NCBI RefSeq assembly: GCF_018333235.1
Contig: NZ_BORP01000004.1
Span: forward strand, 186,001 to 250,000
DNA length: 64,000 bases
DNA from: Ornithinibacillus bavariensis
GTDB lineage: Bacteria > Bacillota > Bacilli > Bacillales > Amphibacillaceae
Reading direction: 5' to 3'
Shown: piece after piece, positions 30,433-39,842 of the stretch
Layout of the letters: every line of letters begins with the position of its first letter
How positions within the stretch are numbered: the stretch's first letter is position 1
Notes under the pieces: model-generated
Databases searched by the model: none
Told to the model about the DNA's origin: nothing
Seen by the model: the letters and a program-made list of their open reading frames with translations, nothing else
Position numbers and translations under genes: made by a program

Positions 30433-31284
30433 TTAAATTTTCTTTAATATTGCACCTGATTCTGGCCCTACGTAAATATTTACTTTACCAAAATCCCTTG
30501 TCTGGATAGTGACAACGTTAGCCTGAGGCCTACCAAGCACCTCATATTGTAATCCACCAAATTTCCTTGGATTTAAGAAGCCTTTTTCGTTACCTTTAAC
30601 CGGCGCAACCGTGGTTGAATAAACTCGCCAACTAAAAGCTGTTTTTGGTAGGTAAAGAATTTCTTTTTTATTTGTCTTACCAGGTAACTTAATCTTTTGC
30701 CCGATTAATATGAGATGTTTATTATCGATACCATTAAGTTTAACAAGTGCATCCACTGTTGTATTGTAGGCATTAGCAATCTTTGTAAGATTATCTCCAG
30801 CCTTTACTACATAAATATTATTCCCAGTTCCATTTTCTGCCGCAAAGTAATCCTTAACATACTGAGTGGGATCCAGTGTTTTGGCTTTTGGATCATCAAT
30901 CCAACCAAGAGATGGACTAGACTTTTTTCGCACCTCGTAATGCAAATGCGAACCAGTTACTCTTGCACCCGTAGCACCCTGTTTACCGATAATGTCACCC
31001 TGTTTAACTGTTTGTCCTTTTTTTACTGTCACACTAGAAAGATGAGCATAGACATGAGCCCGATTGTATTTATCTTGAATAACGACTACATTACCGTAGC
31101 CTCCGACACCGGTACCACTTACTCCATTTCCAGCGTACAATACTTTACCCGGTATGAATGCACCAACCGGTGCTTGATGACCCTTAACTAGATCAATCCC
31201 ATCATGAAACGTATTCCTTTGACCAGTAATCGGATCTGTACGGTACCCATACGGACTTGTAACTCTATAACCTTCGAATGGCAT
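30433..31284 (-). CDS. Phage endolysin: M23 endopeptidase, LysM, SH3-like
   Basis: About 283 residues. The N-terminal M23 metalloendopeptidase domain carries FHDGIDL and HLHYEV, the two zinc-site motifs. A LysM domain follows (YVVKAGDNLTKIANAYN...KIKLP). The last ~80 residues resemble a wall-binding domain. It would cut peptidoglycan cross-bridges once the holin opens the membrane. There is no signal peptide, which fits holin-dependent release. ATG at 31284 or GTG at 31293 share the upstream AGGAGG. Last gene of the prophage late region. Confidence 0.9.
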   Translation of the reverse strand: MPFEGYRVTSPYGYRTDPITGQRNTFHDGIDLVKGHQAPVGAFIPGKVLYAGNGVSGTGVGGYGNVVVIQDKYNRAHVYAHLSSVTVKKGQTVKQGDIIGKQGATGARVTGSHLHYEVRKKSSPSLGWIDDPKAKTLDPTQYVKDYFAAENGTGNNIYVVKAGDNLTKIANAYNTTVDALVKLNGIDNKHLILIGQKIKLPGKTNKKEILYLPKTAFSWRVYSTTVAPVKGNEKGFLNPRKFGGLQYEVLGRPQANVVTIQTRDFGKVNIYVGPESGAILKKI

Positions 31285-31309
31285 TACTAACACACCTCCT
31301 TACTTCATA

Positions 31310-31537
31310 CTATTTTTTAGTAACAATTTTTGATTGATCAAACAAACCAGCTGCAGACAATCCAATCATTAATCCATACATAATTTGCTCTTTCAAAGTA
31401 CCACCAACATAAAAAATACCTGCTAGTAGCCCTAAAACCAGAGATGCCACAGGTAAGTACCTATTAGATAATCCTAGGTGTTTAATTAATTCAGTAAAAG
31501 CTAAGACAACTGTGATAATTAATGCTATTTCAAACAT
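31310..31537 (-). CDS. Phage holin (A118-type)
   Basis: 75 residues with two to three hydrophobic helices and a short charged C-terminus (KIVTKK). RYLPVASLVLGLLAG and GLMIGLSAAGLFDQ resemble the Listeria phage A118 holin group. It lies 16 bp ahead of the endolysin, which supports the role of timing release across the membrane. ATG follows AGAGGTG. Confidence 0.82.
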   Translation of the reverse strand: MFEIALIITVVLAFTELIKHLGLSNRYLPVASLVLGLLAGIFYVGGTLKEQIMYGLMIGLSAAGLFDQSKIVTKK

Positions 31538-31612
31538 GATTTACACCTCTTTTCATATAAAAATGGCATATTGGTTTAATCTTTTTTACTTTATTTCGAC
31601 CCTGATAGTAAA

Positions 31613-31831
31613 TTACCTCGGCGGTAAGCGCTCTTCAATATCGTCTAGTTTTGTAATGACAATATCGTATTTTGTACTAAATCCTTTAAGAATTTCGTTC
31701 TGATCATCTATAGTTTGATAGAGTTTTTTTTCTCTCTCCTGAGATTCTTTTCTACTAGAATAAAAAAGCCATACAAAAAGGACCGCGAATGGCCCTTGTG
31801 TGAGGAAATATTGAATTAATGTTTCGTCCAT
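31613..31831 (-). CDS. BhlA/UviB-family holin-like protein
   Basis: 72 residues. One N-terminal membrane helix (about 12-24) is followed by an amphipathic, highly charged helix (SRKESQEREKKLYQTIDDQN) ending in PPR, as in the BhlA/UviB family. Such proteins act as holin or co-holin in Bacillus prophages. It opens the lysis cassette just after a terminator-like hairpin. The ATG has GGGGGT upstream. Confidence 0.87.
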   Translation of the reverse strand: MDETLIQYFLTQGPFAVLFVWLFYSSRKESQEREKKLYQTIDDQNEILKGFSTKYDIVITKLDDIEERLPPR

Positions 31832-32189
31832 AGCGAACCCCCATATTCATTACTTAAAAATAAAAAGCACCACTAAGGGTGCTTTCATAAGTTAATGATC
31901 TTTTTTAAATGTGTTCCCAAATACATCCCTAAATATGATTTCTAAATGAGAATCATCTAAAATAGTTATTTTTTACCAATAAATCATTGTAAATCTGATG
32001 CCATAATTATCTTCCAGGTGATTGTTTAATTCACTTTCCTCTATATCTCTTTATAAAGTAAGCCTCATATCATCGATTGACAAGGTGTTTACCTTCTTTT
32101 TGACAGATACTCATTAACATGTCAACTATGCATAATAAAAATTAAGAGATAACAACTCTTATAATAAGAATATGCCTTAAATTGGTAAT
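31832..32189. other. Gap between tail and lysis genes with terminator
   Basis: No gene is visible. A hairpin at 31862-31885 (AGCACC...GGTGCT) is followed by TTTTTATTTTT on the minus strand, so it ends or attenuates the tail transcript ahead of the lysis genes. A small hairpin (AAGAG...CTCTT) lies at about 32143-32160. Confidence 0.6.
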
Positions 32190-33332
32190 TTACTTCAACA
32201 ATTCATTATCCATCTTTTTAAAGCCTTTTTTAATCTTATCAATAAGCGTTGGTCTGTCATTCCCAAAGACTGCTTCAATTTGAAAACCACTAGCTTCATA
32301 TACCTCTTTTATTTCCGTAATAGGAGCATCCATTGTAACACCCCAGTCCATATTTTGAATGGTTACGGAATCTCCTAAATCATAGTCGATTTCATACTTT
32401 AAAGGTGACTTTGTAAGTACTTGTCCCTCCAGATAGTTTTCTTGCAGCAGCTTTTCCAGTTCTAATTGTCCTTGTGCTGTTAGATCGTTTATAATATCCT
32501 GACTCGGTCTTGCTACACCATCAACTTCCTCCTCGATGTCACGAGCATCTACAAAGATTTCATGACGATTGATTCCTGTTGCATCACCTAATTCCACTAT
32601 CCTGCGATCCATTCCCTCGCCTTGCCCTGCTATATACGCTACATTTCGATAGTTTAATTCGCTTTCAGAGTACTTAAGATTCTTTAAAGAATCGAAATTA
32701 GGACTGAATATAACTGGAGGTAAGCTGTTCTGTGTTGCAATCAGATTACGACCTTCCTTCACATCAAAAACATACTTCTTATTAGTTAAATCTATTGTAA
32801 TATCCCACCCTAAACCGCTTGCTAAAGACTGTTCTGTTACTTCTTCAGCTAAGTTTTTATACCGTGATTGCCAAGTTAAAACCCCACCTCGGTTTAGGTT
32901 GTTAGCAATCACTAAATTAGGAATAATTCGTTTTGGATTAACTGGATTTACTGCGTTTACATTCACATAATGCTTCATGACTTCCTCTGCTGAACCCTGC
33001 TTATTATCGTACGCAGAATGACTAGGAGGTATAGTTATCCGGGATGCTAATATAGACTTAAAGGATGGAGCTTTAATAATCCAGTTTTCAGTAATCTTTC
33101 CATTCTCATCAAGTTCAATTTCACGGTGTTTGATGATGAAGATTTTATGCAATTGCCCCCCCAATATTAAAAGGACACCCTTTTGTAACAAATGGGCGTC
33201 CTTCATATATCGATTTATTCTCAAGTCAAGACTTCCTACTTCACTCCAGCTTCTAGTTACTACAGCAGATTCATAGCTATCTATTTCGGTTAGCAGCTCG
33301 AAATCTGGTGTCATAACTCTAATTGGTTTCAT
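32190..33332 (-). CDS. Tail hub/baseplate protein, ReqiPepy6 Gp37-like (module A)
   Basis: 380 residues of the siphovirus Gp37-like family: MTPDFELLTEIDSYESAVVTRSWSEVGS at the start, HKIFIIKHREI and an ITEIKEVYEASG segment near the end. It corresponds to the tail-tip hub that works with Dit in module A. It lies at the end of the module, after the fibre genes. Its start overlaps the small XkdX-like gene by 14 bp. Confidence 0.83.
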   Translation of the reverse strand: MKPIRVMTPDFELLTEIDSYESAVVTRSWSEVGSLDLRINRYMKDAHLLQKGVLLILGGQLHKIFIIKHREIELDENGKITENWIIKAPSFKSILASRITIPPSHSAYDNKQGSAEEVMKHYVNVNAVNPVNPKRIIPNLVIANNLNRGGVLTWQSRYKNLAEEVTEQSLASGLGWDITIDLTNKKYVFDVKEGRNLIATQNSLPPVIFSPNFDSLKNLKYSESELNYRNVAYIAGQGEGMDRRIVELGDATGINRHEIFVDARDIEEEVDGVARPSQDIINDLTAQGQLELEKLLQENYLEGQVLTKSPLKYEIDYDLGDSVTIQNMDWGVTMDAPITEIKEVYEASGFQIEAVFGNDRPTLIDKIKKGFKKMDNELLK

Positions 33333-33465
33333 CAGAATATTCCTCGCCTGTCATATCCTTGTATTCATCCGCTGTTAGGACTTCTAGACCTACCAAAGTT
33401 CTCAACTGAATCTTAGTAGTCCAGTGCTTAATGTATCGATCTCTCCATTTTTCAAACTCGGTCAT
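33319..33465 (-). CDS. XkdX-like small phage protein
   Basis: 48 residues, starting MTEFEKWRDRYI and ending in ADEYKDMTGEEYSDETN. The C-terminal pattern (EYKxMTGxxY) is that of XkdX proteins found after tail-fibre genes in Bacillus prophages. ATG follows GGGAGGG with seven bases between. It sits one base after the preceding small gene and overlaps the hub gene, so translation of the cluster is coupled. The role is unknown. Confidence 0.7.
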   Translation of the reverse strand: MTEFEKWRDRYIKHWTTKIQLRTLVGLEVLTADEYKDMTGEEYSDETN

Positions 33466-33466
33466 T

Positions 33467-33643
33467 CTATAACCCTCCCATCAGTAAACGAATTTCCATA
33501 TCAGACAATTGTCTTCCAAGAATAATCTCTTGAATTTCTCTTTCTGATTGGTTGATTCCTAATATTTCAATATCAGTTAATGGTCTTGGGGCGTTTTTTT
33601 CGGCTTCGATTTCCTTTTGAGTTTTCCATTTAATTTTAGCCAT
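33467..33643 (-). CDS. Small phage protein after the tail fibre
   Basis: 58 residues, charged and helical (KIKWKTQKEIEAEKN, LTDIEILGINQSEREI). Proteins of this kind are common after baseplate fibres in Bacillus phages, often next to XkdX. The ATG at 33643 has GGTTGGTG upstream and is preferred over an earlier in-frame codon. No function is known to me. Confidence 0.6.
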   Translation of the reverse strand: MAKIKWKTQKEIEAEKNAPRPLTDIEILGINQSEREIQEIILGRQLSDMEIRLLMGGL

Positions 33644-33938
33644 GATATACACCAACCTTTAACTCAGAATGTTCTTTCCATTCAGGGAATTTTTCTGCGT
33701 GTGTTGCATTACTTCCATAAAAATACAATAATTGTACGTAAAGTTCCCCGTTAACACGCTTAGCTGATCGAATAGGAGAGTCAGGTAGAATCGTTTCAAT
33801 GCTGTCCAGTTCACCATCGGCATATTCCGTAAAGTCGAACAAGTCTTCCTCTCCATTATAATGTACTATAATTTTGTCATTATCGAATTGATATAGTATC
33901 ACATCGCTAGACCTATATGGACTGAAGAGTACCTTCAT
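33636..33938 (-). CDS. Small phage protein of unknown function
   Basis: 100 residues, acidic, probably beta-rich (MKVLFSPYRSSDVILY...). Start overlaps the stop of the 874-residue fibre by 1 bp and its end overlaps the next small gene, which places it in the fibre cluster. ATG follows GGAAGGTGG. I do not recognise the family. Confidence 0.6.
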   Translation of the reverse strand: MKVLFSPYRSSDVILYQFDNDKIIVHYNGEEDLFDFTEYADGELDSIETILPDSPIRSAKRVNGELYVQLLYFYGSNATHAEKFPEWKEHSELKVGVYHG

Positions 33939-36562
33939 TATTTCCACCTTCCTATAGCAAATAGATTAACACTTATCGATTGGTAGTTTGGATCAGAATT
34001 TGCTGAAACACTGTGTGTTCGTATAATCCATGAGGAGCTTTGTGCACCTGATACGGTATCCTTAAGTGCATCCATTACAATAGTACTCATAGAATTACTT
34101 GCCCAACTACCACCATATACTTCGGTAAATCTTGCAGGATAATCAAATTGTTGTGGACTAGTAGTTTTTACATTAAAAGGAATATTTCTAAATACCATTT
34201 GCAAACCATTTGCCCAACGAATATACGATCCATTTGCATTTTTACCTTCTTCAACAATTACACTATCTTCAATTAGCGACATGTTCGTTAGCTGCATTGC
34301 CTCTTTATTTTCTGTGTTCATTTCTATTAACTCATCTACAATACTACCAATATTATTCGGGTATTTTATCTTAACAGACTCTGTTAAAGCAGAGTTATTC
34401 GGCATAATTAGATAGTCTACAGTATATTGTGCTTTTGGATCATAATTCTTCCGTGCAATCGTTAGTCTTTCATTTCCCAAAGCATCATCATCAAATACTC
34501 GGTACCAACCATTATGTGATGCATCTTCACCAATTGTCTCCGATATGCCATCTTTATAGATTGCGATAATTCTGAATACCTTGTTCTTTAAAAGTGAGTT
34601 AGGATAAGTCAACCGATTCAGATAAACAAACTCACTCATGACGTGTGGTGTAGTAATCTCCCTAGTAACCATGCCCTCCGATAGTCTAATATGATTCACA
34701 CCCTTGTTCAATTTAAGTTCACTAAAAAATTGAACTGGTATTACTGATTGTTCTCCAAGTTGGTAAATGAAACGATAGGGTTGCCACTTAGAGTTATTTG
34801 GAGCTGGAAGAGACGGAAGAATTGCACCAGTTCCTGAATTAATAAGTTTTCCGGTAGAATCTCGATATGCCCACCGTTTATTTAACCCGTCTGTACGATT
34901 GTATACCCCATTTATCGATTGCCCGCTCGAACCATCATACATTCTCCAACCGTTAAAGAATGCTTTAACCTCGTCTATAGTTGGTTTATAACCTTGACCC
35001 CAGCCAGAGTCTTGATTTAATACAGACACATAAAGATTTCTATTGTTTGAGCCTATTTGAATAGCGTCAGCAGTCCAAGATTCGCCTCTTGGGTTTAAGA
35101 TTTCACCATTGTATTTTACAACACAACCAATATTTGCATTATCATAGGCAGTTGTATCAATCATATTAGTAACTGCTAAAACTTTATATCCATTTTGGTC
35201 TCCACTCCCTACACTGTGGTACCAATCTAGCTCTCCATTTAGTATTATTTCTGTTTGGTTAGTAATCTTAAAAGGCTTCCCATTTCGCCACTCCAATCTA
35301 TCCCCCTCGTAGAAATAGCTTTGAATAGACTGTTGTGAAATAAGATTATCTTCTTCATCTTTTACTTGAATAGCTGGAAAACGAATTGGTTGTATGCTCT
35401 CAACTAGTGATGGCTCTTGCCCACTTTTTGCCAAAAGGAGCCTATTAATCGAAAAACTATAAGCTTGGTCATCAGACAAATTAAAAGAAACCCTTGTTGT
35501 ATTAGAGCTAGTTGTAAATGAAAATACACCCGATGATTCTGTTACATCATGCTGTGTATGTGGTATAGAATCGCCTTCGCTATACTCTGACACACGAAAT
35601 CGTAGTGTTGCAGAGGACGGTAGGGTAAAATCATAATGAACATCATATGTCTTACCAGTTTCCACAGGAATTAATCCAAAACCAGTTTGTCCATACGCAG
35701 CCTGAAAAGTCACCTCTGCTTTTCTGTTGTCGTTCTCGTTAACTGATATTCTTGCATTATGGGCAAACCATGCACTAGAATCAAACGGTGGCACTAGCTG
35801 GATTTCTGTTCTACCCTCTAGTAATACTAACCTCGCAGGTGTATCCCTATTGGCTTTTACAACATTTTCTCTATACTGTAATGTAACTGTCTCAATATTT
35901 CCACCTTTTAATTCATCTTGCATCACGAATCCTTCTGTTTGCTGATTCTCAAACCATTCTTTCCACTCTTGCTCATATTGTGACTTTGTATTGTCAGTTT
36001 CTAATGAAATAGTTGCAAAAAAATTATCCCATTCCTCTTGGAATTGATTAGTAGGTAATGTAATTAATGATTGTACTAATCCACATAGATTCTCATTTAA
36101 ACGTTCATCTACTAAATCTTGAGCCTGTAATGAACTTGTATTTGCCCTTACTCTGATTTGAGCTAATGACAATTCATATATAAATTCATCTCGTGTCAAT
36201 TCTGGCGGTAATGGGTTTTCGGATGCTTCACCTTGCAAAACAAAAAGTTTAATATATCTCGATTGATTCCGCTTATCTAAGCGTAGGACAATACGATCAA
36301 TTCGGTCCAGCATAATTTCTGGCAAACTATGCTCCAACGTTAACATAGTTGTATTTTCATAAGCATATCCTTGCATGATTGCTTTACCTGGGCTTACTAC
36401 TGTATTTAAACCAGTTCCAACAGATACTTGCATTCCAGGTAGCTCATTGGTATGGAGTAAACCTGTGCTTAATACATTACCAAAATAATCCGCAAAATCA
36501 GCAGATTGATATTTTCTTGGGTCTCCTGGAGCGCTATTAAAAAATTTACTTATTTCAGCCAT
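33938..36562 (-). CDS. Baseplate/receptor-binding tail fibre (module A)
   Basis: 874 residues. The first ~170 (KFFNSAPGDPRKYQSADFADYFG, then a GMQVSVGTGLNTVVSPGKAIMQGYAYE motif) are a conserved baseplate-attachment region of Gram-positive siphophage fibres. The rest is beta-rich and variable, and it includes a carbohydrate-module-like stretch (residues ~280-390) and a C-terminal tip (MVFRNIPFNVK...). It would contact the host surface. It follows Dit with 4 bp between and precedes three small genes. Confidence 0.8.
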   Translation of the reverse strand: MAEISKFFNSAPGDPRKYQSADFADYFGNVLSTGLLHTNELPGMQVSVGTGLNTVVSPGKAIMQGYAYENTTMLTLEHSLPEIMLDRIDRIVLRLDKRNQSRYIKLFVLQGEASENPLPPELTRDEFIYELSLAQIRVRANTSSLQAQDLVDERLNENLCGLVQSLITLPTNQFQEEWDNFFATISLETDNTKSQYEQEWKEWFENQQTEGFVMQDELKGGNIETVTLQYRENVVKANRDTPARLVLLEGRTEIQLVPPFDSSAWFAHNARISVNENDNRKAEVTFQAAYGQTGFGLIPVETGKTYDVHYDFTLPSSATLRFRVSEYSEGDSIPHTQHDVTESSGVFSFTTSSNTTRVSFNLSDDQAYSFSINRLLLAKSGQEPSLVESIQPIRFPAIQVKDEEDNLISQQSIQSYFYEGDRLEWRNGKPFKITNQTEIILNGELDWYHSVGSGDQNGYKVLAVTNMIDTTAYDNANIGCVVKYNGEILNPRGESWTADAIQIGSNNRNLYVSVLNQDSGWGQGYKPTIDEVKAFFNGWRMYDGSSGQSINGVYNRTDGLNKRWAYRDSTGKLINSGTGAILPSLPAPNNSKWQPYRFIYQLGEQSVIPVQFFSELKLNKGVNHIRLSEGMVTREITTPHVMSEFVYLNRLTYPNSLLKNKVFRIIAIYKDGISETIGEDASHNGWYRVFDDDALGNERLTIARKNYDPKAQYTVDYLIMPNNSALTESVKIKYPNNIGSIVDELIEMNTENKEAMQLTNMSLIEDSVIVEEGKNANGSYIRWANGLQMVFRNIPFNVKTTSPQQFDYPARFTEVYGGSWASNSMSTIVMDALKDTVSGAQSSSWIIRTHSVSANSDPNYQSISVNLFAIGRWK

Positions 36563-36566
36563 TTCA

Positions 36567-37418
36567 TCACACTCCTACATATTGTTTACTATAATAAATG
36601 TTAAAAATAGCGCCTTGTATATCACTATCAGCACTATACTCTATTTCGTTTTCTCCAATCTGCAAGAGGAAAAATGTACTTTCTAAATCAATCCAATTAA
36701 ATACATTTCTCTCTGTTCCATCTGGAGAAACAAAAAACACCGATTTATCACCCGGTGTTGTATCAATTCTCATATATTCGCCCTCTTGTAATCTCTGGTT
36801 CACTTTAATAAACTCTCCAGTCGTGTTGTTTATCACGATAGGATTAGTTGCAGGACCGTAGAACTCAATCTGAATCGGAGTTGGGGCATCACCATCATTA
36901 ATGATTGTTCTTAAATCGCGTTGAATTCCCATTTCAAACGCCCCTTCGAACGGAAATTCAAATAAAGCTTCAAAGGTTGGGGCTTCTGTAATTTGTTCGG
37001 ATTTCCAGTAAGGGTTGGGGCATATTAGACTCAACATACCCCTTTGGAAACGAGATGTTTCATTAGTAGATCCCCCTGGAAAATTGGGCCCTGATTCAGC
37101 TGTAGCTTCTATTTCAAAACTAACACCTCCATAATTTAAAAAAAGTGTTCCGATCCCAAATTTCGGATTAAATACTTCACTAATATATCGCCTTAATTCG
37201 TATATCTCTTTTTTGTTATTCGCGAATATGCCAAATTCTATTGAAATTGAACGGGGTTCTAGAATGCTATCTATATGAGTTGCCCCATCTTGATATGGAG
37301 CTGATTGAAGCTGGACATCAACATCAGATCCACCAACCCCATCAATATTAAAGATTCGAAATTGGCAGCCTTCCTTAAATTCAATTGATTGACCTCTACT
37401 ATTCGAGAATCGTATCAT
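36567..37418 (-). CDS. Distal tail protein, Dit (module A)
   Basis: 283 residues of the siphophage Dit family: an N-terminal belt domain (MIRFSNSRGQSIEFKEGCQF; ISIEFGIFANNKKEIYELRRYI) and a C-terminal beta domain (GEYMRIDTTPGDKSVFF). Dit rings form the platform below the tail tube for hub and fibres. Position right after the tape measure gene is standard. It is not obviously similar to the Dit of module B. Confidence 0.87.
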   Translation of the reverse strand: MIRFSNSRGQSIEFKEGCQFRIFNIDGVGGSDVDVQLQSAPYQDGATHIDSILEPRSISIEFGIFANNKKEIYELRRYISEVFNPKFGIGTLFLNYGGVSFEIEATAESGPNFPGGSTNETSRFQRGMLSLICPNPYWKSEQITEAPTFEALFEFPFEGAFEMGIQRDLRTIINDGDAPTPIQIEFYGPATNPIVINNTTGEFIKVNQRLQEGEYMRIDTTPGDKSVFFVSPDGTERNVFNWIDLESTFFLLQIGENEIEYSADSDIQGAIFNIYYSKQYVGV

Positions 37419-37421
37419 TCC

Positions 37422-39842
37422 TTAACCACTCCACTCCATAGCCAATTGGCGACTTGCTTGTTTCATCCTACGTGCGTTTTCAGATGGACTTGTAGGATGT
37501 GGGCTATTAATTGTAATATGCTGTGTTATTCCCTCAATTCCTGTATTTCCACCTGAATATTCAAGTGTCTGCCTACCACTCATGCGACCAGCTTCCCTTG
37601 CATAGCGCATGGAAACGTCATGCGGGATAACTTGTGAACCAGTTGGAAGCAAAGCAAGTTCTCCACGACCACCTTCATTCATATAGGCAAATCCACCAAT
37701 CCAGTCATTTGTACCGTGATACAATTGTGGGATATTGGATATGTTCACACCAGGTATTTTATTGATTAATCCAATAGCTAAATTGATTCCACCGATTACC
37801 CCATTGATGAAGCCCTTTACATGACCAACTAGTTTTTCAACACTACTGGAAATCCCACTGAATATATTTGATACTATCCCTGTTAATCCTTTCCAAGCAC
37901 CTTGGATAGCTGAAAATACACCAGAAATTATTGAACTTACCGTGCCCATAACTCTTGAGACAATTCCAGAAATGGTATTAAATACTCCGGAAACGATACT
38001 ACTTAATTTGGCTATGATTTCAGATATTTTTGCTATTGCATTGCTTATATATAGCATAATCCCTTGCCAAATTTCTGAAATGATCGAGAAAACAGTAGTA
38101 AATACGCCGGTCACAAAATATATGATTGGAGTTATCACACTAAAAATTATTGAAATTATACTCGCTATATATGTGACAATTGGAGCGATAATACTGATAA
38201 TGGTTGTAATTATTGCTGCAATAAAGGCAATAATTGGCATAATAGCTGCTATTATATTAGCTATTACTTGTATAACCACAGTTAGTATAGAGATGACGAC
38301 TGGAATTATTGCCTCGAATATGGCTATCACAGCCCCGATAATGGCAATTAAGGCTGGAGCTACAGCAGTAACGATGTTCGAAATTGTATCGATTAGAAGT
38401 AGGATAACAGGTAATAGTGCATCAAGCACTACAGAAACTAATGGAAGTAGTTGTGATACCAACCCTATTACTGTAAGAACTAAAGACATTACCACAGGAA
38501 CTAATTGAATAAATAAATCTAATAGAATAGGCAGTACAGCCATAACAATACTCATGATTGTTGTTCCTAGCTGTACTATAAAAGGAATAAGCATACTAAC
38601 AGCACTGATTACCACTGGGATAATTGCCGTCGCAAATTGCCCAAAGGCATCAAAGACCTTATTTCTGAATTCCTCATTGTTCGCCATTGCAATACCGAAT
38701 GCGATACCCAACCCAATTATCGCTCCAGCAATTAATCCAATAGGACTAAATAGAAATGAGAAGAGCGTAGAAAGAGTTCCCACTCCTGTAGCTAAAGTTC
38801 CTATTATTTTCAACGCAGGACCAATCCCTACTAAAATAGATGCACCAATTCCCACGGAATTCAAAATGACGCCTTGCATAGACGGGGATAGTCCATCAAA
38901 TTTAGCCTTTAGCTCTAACATTTTTGTTATAAAACTACTAAAAGCTTCACCAAACTTCACCCCTAGTTCAGCTGCCTTTTCCTCTATTACTCCTAAATAG
39001 TTATTAAAATCGGCTAGCATTGGTTTAATAATGGAGAAAAATCCACCACCCTTGCCTCCAGCATCTAAGAAGTTGGCTCCTATTCTTGAAATAGAATTTC
39101 CTATATTAGCAACTGATCCGCTGAAAGAGGAGTCCCCCATAATCTTTGCTGCACCACCAATATTGGTTTCAATCGCATTCAGAAACATTTCCGAAGAGAT
39201 CCCACCAGATGATGCCATTTCCATAATCTTATCTGTTGATACTCCTGCTTCATCCGCTAACCATTGGAATATAGGTATGCCCGTACTAGCAAGCATATTC
39301 AGTTCACCAGTATAGGCTTTCTGGGAAGTCTGAACTTTATTTAAAATGGATCCCATTTCAGACATTGAAGTTCCGGCGATCGCTGCCGCATCTCCTGTTA
39401 GGGATAAATATCTTGATAACTCTTTTCCCGGCTTTATTCCAGCAGCAACTGCACTAGATGCGGCAGTAGCTGCTTCATCCATTCCAAAAGAAGTACCTCT
39501 TACTGAATCAAGAGCCGAGTTCATTATCCCTTCTACACTCTTTGCATCAAGTCCAAGAGCTTTAAGCTTCGCTTGTGCTGTATCAATCCCTGTTAATTGG
39601 TTAAATCCTTTAACAAGAGTCATTCCAGTCAATGCCTTTGTTGCGGCAAGTGCTGGAGTAGTTATTTGTCTTGACAGTGTATCTCCTACACCGCTTATGG
39701 ACTTTCCAATATCTTTTAATCCTTTTCCAAAAGATGCGGTTTTTTCTTGCATATTAGCCAAGACTTCCTGTGCTTGTTTGAAACCTTTCATCAATCCTTT
39801 AGAATCTACGGTTAATTTTGCCGTAAGTGTATTATCTGCCAT
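37422..39842 (-). CDS. Tape measure protein (module A)
   Basis: 806 residues. The first part has the TP901 tape-measure look (KGFKQAQEVLANMQEKTASFGKGLKDIGKSI, then GMDEAATAASSAVAAGIKPG). A long, very hydrophobic Ile/Val-rich stretch covers about 330-620, and the C-terminus has a Gly/Ser-rich segment. It sets tail length and forms the DNA or ejection channel. Intact, which argues against random decay of this module. Long opposite-strand ORFs under it are shadows. Confidence 0.92.
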   Translation of the reverse strand: MADNTLTAKLTVDSKGLMKGFKQAQEVLANMQEKTASFGKGLKDIGKSISGVGDTLSRQITTPALAATKALTGMTLVKGFNQLTGIDTAQAKLKALGLDAKSVEGIMNSALDSVRGTSFGMDEAATAASSAVAAGIKPGKELSRYLSLTGDAAAIAGTSMSEMGSILNKVQTSQKAYTGELNMLASTGIPIFQWLADEAGVSTDKIMEMASSGGISSEMFLNAIETNIGGAAKIMGDSSFSGSVANIGNSISRIGANFLDAGGKGGGFFSIIKPMLADFNNYLGVIEEKAAELGVKFGEAFSSFITKMLELKAKFDGLSPSMQGVILNSVGIGASILVGIGPALKIIGTLATGVGTLSTLFSFLFSPIGLIAGAIIGLGIAFGIAMANNEEFRNKVFDAFGQFATAIIPVVISAVSMLIPFIVQLGTTIMSIVMAVLPILLDLFIQLVPVVMSLVLTVIGLVSQLLPLVSVVLDALLPVILLLIDTISNIVTAVAPALIAIIGAVIAIFEAIIPVVISILTVVIQVIANIIAAIMPIIAFIAAIITTIISIIAPIVTYIASIISIIFSVITPIIYFVTGVFTTVFSIISEIWQGIMLYISNAIAKISEIIAKLSSIVSGVFNTISGIVSRVMGTVSSIISGVFSAIQGAWKGLTGIVSNIFSGISSSVEKLVGHVKGFINGVIGGINLAIGLINKIPGVNISNIPQLYHGTNDWIGGFAYMNEGGRGELALLPTGSQVIPHDVSMRYAREAGRMSGRQTLEYSGGNTGIEGITQHITINSPHPTSPSENARRMKQASRQLAMEWSG

